A stretch of 64,000 bases of DNA from Ganoderma boninense (Eukaryota > Basidiomycota > Agaricomycetes > Polyporales > Polyporaceae): the NCBI GenBank assembly GCA_002900995.3, contig CM035307.1:3596001-3660000 (forward strand). The letters are read 5' to 3'. Shown piece after piece: positions 33,089 through 45,719 of this stretch; the stretch's first letter is position 1; every line of letters starts with the position of its first letter. The notes under the pieces are model-generated. The model searched no databases and had not been told where the DNA came from. It saw only the letters and a program-made list of their open reading frames with translations. A program made the position numbers and the translations under genes.

Positions 33089-35811
33089 ATGTGTATAGCT
33101 GTTTATCCCAGCAGTTCGACCCCACGTGACGTTCGAACGTTCACATTCGAAAATCGAATGTACACGGTCGTGAACCCCTCCGTGGTGGAATCGTTGCCTT
33201 CAGTTGCGCAATCCGAACCTGAAACGCTACTGGCTCCTTCTATTCGGAGGGCATTATACGCCCTCAAGTGTCCAGAACTAGCGTACGCGCCACGCGATCA
33301 TCGGTTCACATGCCATCTACTTGAACGACTCAACTGTAACGTCAACAACCTGCCTCTCACGCAAGACTCGCAATGGACTTCGAAAGGGTGGAGGCTCAAC
33401 AAGGTCACGGCCAACGCCTGGTACACGCTCGAACAAGCGTTGTACTTCATCATTCGAACGCTGGACGCACACGCCATCAATCTTAGAGAGAAAGTGGTAG
33501 GATTCGATCCCTTCTGGCCCGCCCCTTCCAATTTTGGGTACCGCACAGTCCAAAAGGACGAAAAGACAGCAAGATACGCAGCGCAAGCTTCACGAACCGC
33601 GCTCATCGTACTAGCAGCTCGCTGTTCAATGGCCATAGCGCTGACCATTCAGAGTCACTCCCACAACCCACCCAACTGGGTGTCCATCTTAGCAGCCAAC
33701 GGTATTCCGGAAGCGTGGGTTGACGAACTGCGGCGTTCGAGCATATGCGACTTTTCTCGTGGAGTCCGAACGGGGATATATGTCGACCCAGCTGAAGGAG
33801 GTACGCCCTGGATGAACCACGTTCCATGCATGATCCACACGAACGTCCCTGTGTACATATGCTGGGGACCGGTAATCGATGGACTTCCGATCTCTAAGGC
33901 TTTAGCCAGTACGGTGAAGAAATATCCGTGGCTCGCTCCTTACCAACCCGACGTCGCCCAAATATGGACTGTTCCAGACGAGGGATCAGCGCTGGTCTAC
34001 CACCGTCCACGGGGGGCACAGCCCTTTGCGACTCACTTCCGATGGAGCCTGCTTCAGAAGCCTAACCAAGCTTGCAACGCACTCGATCAACCGCCATCCT
34101 CCAACGTCATGCTGTCCTCCCGCCACAACGCTTATCTCCGTACCGTGCAAGATTACTTCTCCTACAAGTCTTGCATGCACGAACACTATCGGCAGCACGT
34201 CATACCCTATGAAACAGATCGGGAACGTCAAGAGCGAGAAGCTCGTGCAGCCAATGCTATATCCATGCAAAGACCCAACATGTGCACAAGGGTATTTCTG
34301 TGGACCCGAGTCATCGACGACAACCCTTGGTGTCTTCCTAGCGAACGACTCTACTGGAATCGTTGGGAGGTGAGCGGGGGAATTGCAGCACCTTCTTGGG
34401 CAAATTACTCCAACTCGCAAAAGGACTATGACGAGTTCGCGGATGAATGGCACATTCATCCCCCCCAGGCGTCCGGACGATATGTAGACGATGATGAACT
34501 TTGGCTCAACGACTGCGACACTAGCTTAATTGCCAGTGGAAGGAGCTTCAATCCCGATGCCGATCAAACGATGCCATCGAACCTCACACTACTACAATCG
34601 CCAATTACCTGCTTCGACCCGCCCATCCCGCCATTCGAAGAATTAGCTTATTACCGATACGGGATCACGACCTGCAGCGGTGAACTACTTGACGCGTCGG
34701 CCGACAAGTTCAAGGGTGACATGATCGCGAAGAGCTTCCTGCTCACCAACGTCGAGCGAATCAGCTCTGATGACTGTACAAAGTCTACGAGCGCCTTTCT
34801 CCACGGCTGGAAAACGAGCAAGACCTCTACCCCTCCACCTCTGGTGTGGGACCTTCACCCCGCATCACCCTGTTTGCTCAGCAACAGGATCCACCCCACC
34901 ATCCACATCGCGGAGAAGGAACTAGACAAGCGAACTAGAATCTGTCGGACGTACTACCACATCCAATACAGCAATGACGACCTAGGATGGAAGCTGTTTG
35001 TCAAGGACCCACTATCCGCTTTAGAGTTGTATCGCAGCATGACGTTCATCAGCACGGCGCACGCAATATCTTTCCTCGTGCTCCGCGGAGCCGCATTCCA
35101 CACTCTAGTACTTCCATCCCCGCGAGAAGAACACGAGTATAAATATGTACCCATTGCCAAGCCGTGCCACTCCACAGCGCCTATATCAATACAAGGAGTC
35201 GCTCAGCTAGGTCCAGCGGAATTCAGCTCCTACCGAGCCTCTGTCAAATCATTTCTGGAAGGACCTCGTGGACGCGCTGCGATCATGCAAGGCGGGATTG
35301 TGTGGCGGATTGCGATGGAGGTACTCGCGCACCATGCAGTAGACCTCGTCATGGCTGGCCCATCAGATGAAGTCAAAACACACGGCAAACCATTTTACCA
35401 AGATGGTGGTCCACCGTACTTCGACGACTGTCTCACGGACTTCGAAGAAGAATTCATATGCGGCATGTACTTGGTTCCGACAGAAAGTCGTACGTATGAC
35501 GCGATGACTATCAACTATAATAGACTTAACACTTCACAGGAAATCAACTCAAAAACTTCTCATGGTTTCCATTAAGACACACCTGGGAGGGAGGGAGCTT
35601 GTACCATGGGCAGTGGAGCACCAGGGCTGAACAATGGTTCAGACATCACTTGGAGGACATAATGTCGGGGAAGGCGTACCCCCGTGATAGCTCATCTTGG
35701 AAAGCGCATTTGGGCATGGTGAAGCAGCACAGCAAGCCAGTGCAAGGGCGTATCTGGGACCAATCTGCTGCGTTCTTACATAGTCATTCATTACCTGGCT
35801 CGTCGCAGTAA
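33089..35811 (+). CDS. Uncharacterised large agaricomycete protein
   Basis: A 2401-nt first exon (33089-35489) joins by a clean intron (GTACGT to CTTCACAG, 35490-35539) to 35540-35811, giving about 890 aa. The second exon reads NFSWFPLRHTWEGGSLYHG then WSTRAEQWFRHHLEDIMSGK. Conserved-looking blocks are GFDPFWPAPSNFGYRT, PVYICWGP near residue 255, FLEGPRGRAAIMQGGIVWRI near 730 and a C-terminal Trp-rich end. I recognise the type from many agaricomycete genomes, where it is present in many copies, but know no function or domain name. An internal Arg/Glu helix (ETDRERQEREARAANA) follows the midpoint. The start is uncertain: an upstream exon is possible, and ATG at 33160 is an alternative. Confidence 0.7.
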
Positions 35812-36113
35812 ATACAATGGGTTTATACGATACATATAAATTAAATTTGCACATCATAACCCGGCAATATGAACTATAAGATGATAAATAACGCGTTAGA
35901 GCGACCATACAACCCATTCATGTAAACGATTTAAGTGACGTCCATGCAAATGAACGATTCAGTCAAATACTAATACACATCTGGACCTACAAGGTCACAC
36001 AGCAACAAACACAAAAACCAAATAAATAAAGCCAAACAACAGTAATACAAAAGACGACATTACCAATCAAATCATCCTGAGTCCCAACCACCACCATCCC
36101 CACCCCGGCGCTC

Positions 36114-36132
36114 ACTGTGGTTCTGACCCAGT
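36114..36132 (+). promoter_or_regulatory. Upstream motif copy (toward the 36461 gene)
   Basis: ACTGTGGTTCTGACCCAGT, a diverged copy of the motif at 32000 and 32481, here about 330 bp upstream of the 36461 start and again in a C/A-rich context. Confidence 0.4.
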
Positions 36133-36460
36133 GTAGCAAAACAATTCATCCAACACTCGCCCCACGCCCACTCCTCAAACGTCAACATCGTTTGTATCCA
36201 TTTCGTCCTCGTCTTTGAACAGGCCACGTCAACCTCAAATCACAAACACATAGGTAAGTATAATGATCCGTTTATACTAGCACAACATATTAGATGTGTA
36301 CTATAAACACAAAGTAAATGGAAAAGTGCATGATTCACATAAATGTACGAGCAGTATGAAATGATTTGACTGTTGAAAAGTTGATGGATATCAAGATACC
36401 ATTGAAGACATACATTGCTAACCAGTATAATCGTGGACTAGTAGTACTCGTACTTGAATC

Positions 36461-37492
36461 ATGTCGACACCTTCAGAGCCCCACACCCCCAAAAAAGGGC
36501 AGCATGATATCATTGTCATGAATAACCCCAGAACACCGACTCGCAAGCTGATGCTGCCTACGCACATCGACGTCGATCAACTGCCTAAAGACTTCCGGAA
36601 GACTCTATCTTCCATACGGAACGAGACGTGCGACACCTGCAGTCAACTCAATCAGCAGTGCGGGAACGGATGTCACCAAAGTTCTGAGCGTACATGGAAG
36701 TGCAACCATTGCTACACCAACAACATTGAGTGCAGCTGGATGACAAGTAAGTATGGTTTATATAGTACACACGTTCTAATGCGACTAACCTTTGATCAGA
36801 ATGCATCAACTTTGGTTTCGGGGATAAGCCTGCCCTCGAAACTGAACGGTCTGTCAAACCCAACACCCGATACCGCCAACTAGCGAAGAAGACCATAACC
36901 GCTAGGAAGACGATCCGGTCTAGTAACAAGTGTGCTATGGCTACGCAAGCACGAGACCTCCCCAGTCCAGAGCCGAAGAGACGCAAGGTCGAGTCTCCCA
37001 CTCCGCACTTGCTAGAGCACACAGCACCGGAACCACAACAGCAAAAAGGTTCTACTAAGGTAAGACTGACTGTAAATGATCGAGTATTACTCGACACAAG
37101 CTAAACAACAGAGTGGACAGGACGTGTATCGGGCACTCAAAAGCCTAACGAAGCAAACGGCGCACTTCAAGGACCAGATCGACTGCGTCAATGACATTGA
37201 CGTCGAAGTCGACTCCTTGCGTCAAAGCGTCAACCACCTCGACGATGATGTCCAAGCGATCAACACAAAGATAGACGAGCTTCGAAAGGACATCGCTATC
37301 GCAACCAAGGAGATTCTCAACACGCGCAGTGAGAACTTCAAGGTGAAACAAATGGTCGAACATATGGACGCGCAACTAGAGCAGGAGAGGGAGCTGAGGC
37401 GTAAGCGCGAGGCCGATGAACAGCAACGCTTCAAGAGCACAATGAAGACCCTCGATGCCCTCATTGCCTGCTTTGCCAAAGAAGAGCCATAG
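36461..37492 (+). CDS. Cys-rich (Zn2Cys6-like) and coiled-coil protein
   Basis: Three exons (36461-36746, 36800-37059, 37112-37492) give a 308-aa protein in frame throughout. Residues about 51-94 hold a Cys cluster (CDTCSQLNQQCGNGC ... WKCNHCYTNNIECSW), similar in spacing to fungal zinc clusters though not the standard Zn2Cys6 form. A basic middle (KKTITARKTIRSSNK, PEPKRRKVE) contains a likely nuclear localisation signal. The C-terminal 115 residues are a heptad-rich coiled coil (DIDVEVDSLRQSVNHLDDDV, then IDELRKDIAIATKEIL). A DNA-binding or complex-forming nuclear protein is the natural guess. Its neighbour at 33089 is on the same strand, 650 bp upstream. Confidence 0.75.
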
Positions 37493-38214
37493 GCACAGTA
37501 AGCCTGCAGGTGAAACAAAACACAATTGAATGTATTAATATAAATACTAAATATTTACACAGTCAAATCCAGATAAAAGCAAAGCCTACATTGGCTAAGC
37601 TGAACGTCGAACCGCTCTGAGCTATTGTCGCGAACATGTACTAGTAGTAACAGAGACCATCAAAGCATCGTCAGTCCTACCAAAAGTATTGTTTGATGTC
37701 TGTACGACTAGCGAAGTTGGGAATTACTAGCTTGAGAAAGTGTGCGAAACGCCTGGCATGGGATCAGCACAGAAAGCGACATGGCAGGCTGGAGAGTAAA
37801 ATGTGTGTGGTAAGAGAACAGCAAAGGACAGACGGGAACAATAAATTAAGCTGGAGGGCAGTCAGTATGCCCTGCCATTGTACCTCAAAGAGAACAGATA
37901 AAGTAGCCAAATGATCGTGCATATGAGGCGAGGCCTAAGCCCCAAGAACAGAGCGCTTATGCATGTATTATAATGTATAACAACAGAGTAACCATAGAGA
38001 TAACAAAAAACAACACAGCCACCATTCAAATCCTGACCCTAACCCTAAAGCTGTGCTGGCAAAGTAACAAAAGTTGTAGTTGAGCGTCTAAAATTTTGTA
38101 GTCACAGCATTTCTGAGTCTGAAAATATTTTCCCACGTCAACGATAAGCGTTACGCTCGAATGGCGCAAAGTCCACCTCATTATAAACGATTGATTTCGT
38201 TCCTCATCAATCGT
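37493..38214. other. No recognisable gene
   Basis: Short frames only. Two and a half units of the telomere-type sequence CCCTAA occur at about 38034-38047, too short to mean much. A small hairpin (ACGATTGAT/ATCAATCGT) at 38187-38214 lies just before the open part of the Helitron gene. Confidence 0.5.
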
Positions 38215-38219
38215 AACCT

Positions 38220-40418
38220 TTGGTTGCTGATATCATAAGAAACTTTGTGAAGGCTATAGATCCTAGTACACATAAAGAATCAGCTTGTGCAGTGTGTGGA
38301 TTGCTAACTGCTAAACTACAGCTAAGTAGATTAGAAGATGTAGAATTTGACAGAGATATTCTTATTCCAGAGCAACCAGTAACTCGCAAAGAACGTACAA
38401 ATATGAAGGACCCTATGCACTATATTCCAAGGCCAGTAATGATTCCAGACTGCAATGACATCTGCTCTACTTGTCTATCCGACCTTATAGAAGGCAAGTT
38501 GCCAGTCAACAGTCTGGCTAATGGGTTGTGGATAGGTGAAGTTCCTGATGTTCTCAAAGATCTCAGCTGGACAGAAAAGTTGTTAATATCTAGAGTCAAA
38601 CACAACATGTGTGTGGTTAAAGTCCATGTGTCTGGCATGTCAAAAATGAAGGCCAATGTGGTCAGTCACTCTCTGCCTATGCCCAAGATTTATTCTGTTT
38701 TGCCTCCACCCAAAGAAGAGCTTGATGATGTCTTAGCTTTTATATATCTGGGACCAAATGTTCCTACTGAGAAAGACTATAAACGTACTCCTATGCTTGT
38801 AAGACGTAACAAGGTGGCCCTAGCATTAGAATGGCTCAAACTCAACCATGTAGACTATGCTGACTTGGATATTTCCTATAACAATCTAAACTCATATCCA
38901 GAGGATGAACCACCTGTCATTGTCAACTTTACCAAGACCACTGGATCTAACCAAGGCTCTGAATCCACTGCTGTGAATAATCTGGATGAAGATGAAGGCA
39001 CAGAGGAGGGTGACTGTCCTTTTATTGTCCACAGCCTAACAGGAAAAACCTTGGAACATCTAGGGAAAATCAGGCCTTATGAGATCACAGCTCATGCTGT
39101 TGAGCATTTCAGATCTGGAGGCAAGGTGTTGGGCATAGGTCAGCACAAGGAACCTGAGAGTTTATACAACAATTCACAACTATATCCACAGATGTTTCCT
39201 TGGCTCTTTCCTTATGGACTAGGTGGGATGAGAAACATTAATGGTACACACAAGGTATCAGAACAGAAACGCAAGGAACAGCTGCTGATGTACCATGATA
39301 AATGGTTTCAACTTGAGCCCCTGTTTCCATTGGTAGCCTTGAACCATGAACAAATCAAAAGCTCAACTACAGCAGGATATTTACTTGCAGATAAGAACAA
39401 ATTCCATGATATTGCTCATAGGTTGATGACCATCAATGAGCGAGTATTGGCAAGCCTTATTGAACGCATGAAACATGGTAGTGTAAAGCCAGAAACAGAT
39501 GACGAGAAAAAATGTTTCCATCTGCTCTCAGATCTAGACCATGTAAACTACAAAGTGCAAGGATCTGTAACTAGCAAGAAATACATGCGCAATGAAATAT
39601 GGTCTCTTGTATCCTACTTGGGTGCTCCTTCTTGGTTTGTAACCTTTGCTCCTGCAGATGTGAAGCATCCACTAGCACTATACTTTGCAGATACTAACCA
39701 GGAGTTTATTCCAGAATTCAGAAACAAAACAGAGCGCATAAATCTCATTGCCAACAATCCTGTGGCTGGTGCTAGGTTTTTCAAGGTGATGGTAGACATG
39801 TTTATCAAGCATGTTCTTGGTGTGGGATTAGACAGACCAGGGTTATATGGTGAAACATCTGGCTATTATGGCACTGTAGAGCAACAGGGACGTCTCACAT
39901 TGCACCTCCACATGCTTGTCTGGATTAAAAATTCACTCAGCCCTCAAGAGATTCGCAATAGGATTATGGATCCAACTTCTGATTTTCAGACAGCCATAGT
40001 AGAGTATCTTGAGAGTGCCCATCAAGGTGAATTTATTAGTGGTACCATGGACAGTGTGGCAGCAGATATTCAGAAAAGAAAGGAAAACAATCCCACCCAT
40101 ATATGTCCTACAGAAACATTGCCTCAGCCCCCACCTGCAGAGTGTCTGATAGAACATGTAAATGACCAGGAAAGGAGTCAATGCCAGACATGCATAGACT
40201 ACTCTGCATGGTGGACAAAATATGTAGAAGAAGTTGATGAAATTTTATATCAGTCCAATCGGCACATGTGCCATCAACGACCCTCTAAGTACTGCAAACA
40301 AGGGCAGGGAAAGAAGGCAGAAAAGGTTCCCATAATAGACATGAAGAAAAAGGGTGAATATGACAACCGTGGCTGCACTGATCCTGAGATAGGAGTATGC
40401 AAAGCCAGATTTCCATAG
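38220..40418 (+). pseudogene. Helitron Rep part of the Rep/helicase protein (cut by hAT)
   Basis: The first 250 residues form a domain common in fungal Helitrons, with CAVCGLL, ICSTCLSDL and LANGLWIGEVPDVLKDLSW. Then comes the Helitron Rep nuclease domain: LYFADTNQEFIPEF, ARFFKVMVDMFIKHVLGVG and, near 39902, TLHLHMLVWI, the HUH metal-binding motif. The open frame lacks an ATG at its start (first in-frame ATG near 38403) and ends at a TAG created by the hAT terminus. Together with the downstream half it would nick and move single-stranded DNA by rolling circle. Confidence 0.88.
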
Positions 40419-40847
40419 GGAAGGACATGGGTGGCCCAAACCCATGTGGGTGCATGTGGGTTTTGTACATGGGTATGGGTGCGGGTCCACACTTGCTTAA
40501 CTCCGCTATAACCTGCCACCCGAGGCACGGGTACAGACACCCACGCACGCACACAGCCACCCGAGCTCTATGGCATCCATGGCCGCCTGAAGTCCTCGAA
40601 AGGTGGTGGCTGACGCCACCAACACCATATATATCTCAAACTATACAGTTCAACCATCAATTACAATGTCCGAATCGCTGTCCGACAGCAGAACTACAAT
40701 ACAATGCTTTAGTACAAATGAAACCCCAATTATTATGGAGTGGATGCAGTCTGCATATTAACGAGGATGGCACAGATCGAAAATGAACAAACCATCATTC
40801 CGCTTTGCATTCTTCTACTTGCATCCAGCAACTCAGTCCTCCTCATC

Positions 40848-43800
40848 ATGGGAAAGTCCAAGGCCAACATCCGCAAACGTACACGGAGCACTTCGAGCCA
40901 TGAGACTGCGAACAAAAAGAAGCTGCGCGGCAACAGCGCGCCGAAGAAGCCCTCGAAAGGTGCTGCAAGTCGCGCTCGTGAAGCCACTGCCGCCCCCTCG
41001 GGATCAGCCTCTGCCGGATCTTCTCGTCGCCGCGCTACTGTTCAGACTGAAGAGGAAGAGCGTGCTGCCTTCGAGCGCGATGGGATCACGGTGATTGAGA
41101 GTTCGGATGACGAAGAGATGGACCGCGAGAAGGACGTTGGGTCTGGCTTCGAGGAGGACGAGCTGATGGTCCTCGATGAGGAGGAGGAACTTGGTGCGTG
41201 CTTGCTCAGGACTTCCGTGGACATCGGACTGACCGCCAGTTGCAACCTGGAATAGAGATGATGATGGCGAAGTGGGACTCGCCCATCTACGCGTTCTTTG
41301 AACCCCGGCCGGAGATAGAGTACGTCGAGGATCGTCGTTCTCAGGTCTTCAAATGCTCGGCCCAGAGATGTGGCGTGCGCATCCGCCGTTTTCTCGACAG
41401 TAAGGACCGGTCCTCCACTGGGAACCTTCGTCGTCATGCTCGTGCTTGCTGGGGTGAAGAGGCCGTCGACACGGCATGCGAGGCTGTCAGCATTGAGGAG
41501 GCCCGGGAGAAGGTCATCGGTGTGCTGATGCGGGATGGGTCGATCACCGCAGCGTTCGAGCGGAAGAAAGGAGATGGGAAAGTAACGTACAGCCATCGTC
41601 CCCACACTCACGCAGAAACACGCACAGAGATCATTCGGTGGGTCGCCGAGAGTCAGCGCCTGTTCAACATTGTCCGCGATCGCAGGTTTCAATGCCTCAT
41701 GAAGACAGGCCACCCCGGGTACTTCATCCCTTTGCCGAAGACGGTCTCGCGTGATGCCAAGGCTATCTTCGCCAGGACCCGTCGTCGCATTGCTAAAATG
41801 TTGCAGGTAAGTACTCAGGTTCTGGCTTTGTGACACGGCGACTCCGATCTGCGTACTCACTTGTGGCGGTTCAGGAGTATCCCGGGGATCTCCACTTTGC
41901 GACTGACGCATGGACGTCCCCTAACCATCGGGCCTTCGTCGCGGTGACTGTTCATTTGGAACATGACGGGAATGCACTCGTGTTGCTGCTTGACATCGTT
42001 GAGGTTCCGCGCTCTCACAGCGGTGTCAATCTTGCTGCCGCGTTCGCCAAGATTCTGAAAGAATTTGATATCAGGGATAAGGTACGTCACATATGCAGTG
42101 TCAAAGAACTGATACTCACCACGGTGTGGAGGGACTGCAGATACTTGCTGTGACGTGCGACAATGCGTCCAACAATAAGACCATGATCGAGAACCTCGTC
42201 GATCTTCTGCCCGAGTTCCCTGGCGAAATCAACCGTGTCCGATGCTTCGCCCACGTCCTCAACCTTGTCGTGAAGAGCTTGATCCGGCAGTTCGACGCTG
42301 AAGTCGATCGGGAGCTTGCCGCTGAAGGTGAAGACAAGCGCCAGCTCCTCGAGCTTACGCGGGATCTGGAAGATGAGGAGCGGATCACGAGAGCTGAGGC
42401 AGCTGTGGCTAACGTGGCGGCGAATGGTGTGGAAGAGAGGGACGACATAGACGACAAGGTCGATGCGATGGCCGAGATGACTGAGGAAGAATGGGACAAG
42501 TTTGTGCAAGACGTTAAACCAGTGAAGCTGGTTTTGGCTAAGGTGAGTTAGATGGGATCTGGGACGTGGAAGGACACTTCGGGACTTACTGAGTATCCCA
42601 GATCTGCAAAGTTAGCTTCAAAATCATCCATTCGACTACACTGCTGCTCCCGGCCTGGTACGCATGTTGCGCGGCTGAAGGGCTGCCAGAGAAGCTTCTT
42701 CCTCGTGATGTGCGTACGCGGTGGAATTCGACTTTTGACATGTTGGATGGCACCCTCAAGGCGAGGACGGTCGTCGAGAAAATGACAGGAGACAAGGGGC
42801 ATGGACTCCGGGCATACGAGTTGTCAGATGAGGAGTGGGAGATCGCGAGGCAGTTGCGCGAGGTCCTCAAGGTTCGTCTGCGGCGTCTAACCAAACATTG
42901 CACAAACTGACACCCACAATGGTTTGCTTGTGTGCTGCGGCATTCATTCTTCTCGCCCTCCCACCACTGGGCCGGTCCATTTCGTCCTCAGGTATTCAAA
43001 GATGCTACGCTTTTCTTCTCCTGCAGTATTCCCAACCTGGCCACCGTCATCCCTGCCATGGACCACATCGACAAAGTTCTCACCACGGCGAGCCTCGACG
43101 AGCCCGACCCCGACACGGACGAAGTGTACGACGACGCCATTCGTGTGGCCTGCGCCCTCGCCAAGAAGACGCTCAACGAATACTACTCGTTGACTGACGC
43201 ATCGTCTGCGTACCGTATTGCAATGAGTGAGTACCGTACCTCGCTCAGCTTACGTCTCATTTCTCCCATGTCTGACATCGACACAGTTCTTCACCCGCGC
43301 CACAAGATGGAGTACTTCCAGAAGCTCCGCTGGAGCGAGTCTTGGTGGCGCACAGCTCTCAAACTCGTAACCGATGAATTCCGTGAGTCCTACGCCCACC
43401 GTGTTGTCAAGGAGAACCTCAACAAGACATCGGGAGTGGGCGCACCTGGTGGCACAGGAAAAGCACAACTGAGGGGCAAAGGGAAGGCTGCGGCCGAGGT
43501 ACGCATTGATGCTTCTACCATGATTCGGGCCTAGTGCGACTTACATTCCAATGCCAAGGACGACGACTCGGAAATGAACATCTTCGATAAGCTAGACTCT
43601 GTTTCTTCAGCCGTTCCGGACTTGAGAGACGAGCTGAAGCGGTACCTCGCGACGGATGTCGAGCCTGTGTCCGATGCCCTGCAATGGTGGCACGACCGTC
43701 GTGCCAGCTTTCCGAACCTGTCCCGCATGGCCTTGGACTACCTCACCATCCCAGGTACGTCATCCATGACCTGGTCTTCCACATCCTGCATTTGCTGACT

Positions 43801-44053
43801 TTCGGTCAAACTCTTACCTCCAGCCACTTCCATCGAAGTTGAGCGAGTCTTCAGCCGTGGCCGTCTGCTTCTGACGCACGTTCGCAACTGCCTCAGCGCA
43901 CAAACGAGCCGTGCCTTGCTCTGCCTTGCCAACTGGAGCCTCCACGACCTCATCAAGTACGAAGATGAGAAGGCGGTCTTGCACCTCGATGAGCTTGAGG
44001 GAGACGAGTCGGATTACGAGATGGAGGAGGGCTGGGATGCCATAAACGTGTAG
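40848..44053 (+). CDS. hAT transposase with BED-type zinc finger
   Basis: Nine exons (40848-41193, 41256-41806, 41875-42081, 42141-42542, 42602-42871, 42992-43226, 43287-43498, 43535-43754, 43824-44053) join in frame to 890 aa. The N-terminus is basic, then acidic. A BED-like finger (FKCSAQRCG ... STGNLRRHARACW) lies near residues 150-190. The catalytic core shows HFATDAWTSPNHRAF (first Asp), AVTCDNASNNKTMIENL (second Asp), RCFAHVLNLVVKS and, after a long helical insertion, RTRWNSTFDML. The C-terminal dimerisation region has SIEVERVFSRGRLLL with the catalytic Glu region, then LCLANWSLHDLI. No stop or frameshift was found. It should cut and paste its own termini; the surrounding TIRs are intact. 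Confidence 0.93.
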
Positions 44054-44419
44054 TGTAGCAGCTGTACTGTTTTACATCATAGCTGGGCTCATGCGTGTTG
44101 TGAGTTGCTGTTGTACCCTGAAGCGCGTTGTCGTATTCTTCTCTAGTCATCGTGTTTACTGCATGTATACCCACTTGCTGAAATTCTTGCACAGTCAGGA
44201 CTCAGTGAATCTGTCCCGCATGACCCTCCGTCTGCCAGACAAGACTGCCTGCGTTGTTCCGGCGGTCTTAGGCAATCAATGTGGCACATGATGAGTCAGA
44301 CCTACCTTGAACTCTCTTGAGCAGGCCGAAGCACCCTTTCGCCGACGTCGACGACTGCCTGCATAGCCCGTCTGCCATTTGCTCACTCCGAGCTTTCGAG
44401 GTTCAAGTTCATCGTCCGC

Positions 44420-45359
44420 ATGCCCATCATGCTGACCCCTCCTCACACCCACACCACTCTACCTTCTCCCATGTCTCCCTCTTCGCCCACCACACCGGAA
44501 CCTTCTGCCACATCTCTCCTCAAATCTGCCGAGCACGCTTCCAAGCCCTCCGCCCCTGAGTCGCCAGCCTCAGCCTTGCCCACTGGAGGGCCCTCCGGTT
44601 CCGATGCCTCGACAGTCTCAACCTCATCAATCCCCTCCCTCGTCACTGTCCTGTCTCAGACTCTCGTAGATTCTGAAGATGGTGGCACTGAGATCAACTC
44701 TCCATCATTCTTCGACGGACGTTTTACAGCCCCCACCTACCGCACACCTGAAGATCCACTGCCCGGTCTGCCGCTGCTCCCCACACACGGTTTCCGCGTG
44801 CACATCCGCTTTTCCTACACGTACCCGACGCTGTACCTGGCCAGTCTCCGTCATGGTGAGGACTGTGAGATAAAAGAGGTGTTTCTATTGCACATCTTTA
44901 GTGCCACCGGGGCAAGTGCAGGAGTGGTACGTATCAAGTGAGATCATAATCTTGCTTGATCTTGATGAACCCTTCCAGGTCGACCTACCCCTCAAACTCA
45001 CGATACTGCAAGGCCGGTTGCCCGCTGTTTGGAACAGATTCTGGGCCAACATTGTCAACGGTGAACTCTATGCCCAGCTTGAATCAGAGCAACGTGAGTC
45101 TCTCTATGGCATCACGCAAATATTCCAATTCTACGCCACACCGAGCCCTCAAGCAACGGAGACATGGGAGAAGTTCTCAAACCTGCTTCGCACTGCCGGA
45201 ATCCTTCAATTCAGGTACCCCCGCATTGGCGGTGAGTTCTTCCTAGGAGTGCTTCTCAAATGGGCACAGACAACTATCTCAGTATGTTGTAGTATCCGCC
45301 ATAATGATGTTGAACAGAGCTCATATTCAGTTGTTATTCAGGACACATTTCCCGTCTAA
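44420..45359 (+). CDS. Passenger gene in the hAT element, function unknown
   Basis: Two exons (44420-44926 and 44979-45359; intron GTACGT to CTTCCAG) give 295 aa. The N-terminal 75 residues are Pro/Ser/Thr-rich and look disordered. The rest has a compact, conserved look: FRVHIRFSYTYPTLYLA, DLPLKLTILQGRLPAVWNRF and ESLYGITQIFQFYATPS, but matches no family I know. It lies on the same strand 370 bp after the transposase and well inside the terminal repeats. It might be a captured host gene or an accessory factor of this hAT lineage. The exact 3' end could differ if a further intron exists. Confidence 0.55.
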
Positions 45360-45719
45360 GCACTGTACAGTGTTGTATATATAATATATTACATGGCTAG
45401 TAGTAGGCTACTAGCATACCATAGTACTGCTAACGTCGGTGTGCCGTGTTTAATGTGCAATGCTACGATGCTGTAAAAAATAACTTATGTCTACAACATT
45501 GTTAGCCTGTAGTACAACTTCTCAAAAATTCAGTATACTCTGCTCTGAATGTTAAACCCTTGGGTACCCACACCATGACCCATACCCAAGTGACCCAAGT
45601 GACCCAGCGCTCTGACCCACACCCGGGCCTGACCCAAGGGTTGTGGGTATGGGTAGGGTATGGGTGTGGGTGCAGGTCAGGACTGTGGCACCCATGGGTT
45701 CACCCATGTCCTTCCCTAG

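Larger units (their letters stand above)
40416..45718 (+). mobile_element. hAT DNA transposon, complete (5303 bp)
   Basis: Ends are perfect 18-bp inverted repeats, TAGGGAAGGACATGGGTG at 40416-40433 and its complement at 45701-45718. The octamer GATTTCCA flanks both sides (40408-40415 and 45719-45726), the 8-bp duplication expected of hAT elements. The subterminal DNA on both sides is full of (C/G)ATGGGT, GGGTATGGGT and GGGTGCGGGT words, likely transposase-binding repeats. It carries an intact transposase gene and one other gene. The insertion splits the Helitron frame at the codons for R-F-P; the duplication keeps these codons on both sides. Confidence 0.95.

Noticed and set aside
38030..38050. 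Telomere-type CCCTAA repeats
   Set aside because: Only about two units, which is within chance and gives no support for an internal telomere or telomere-targeted insertion.
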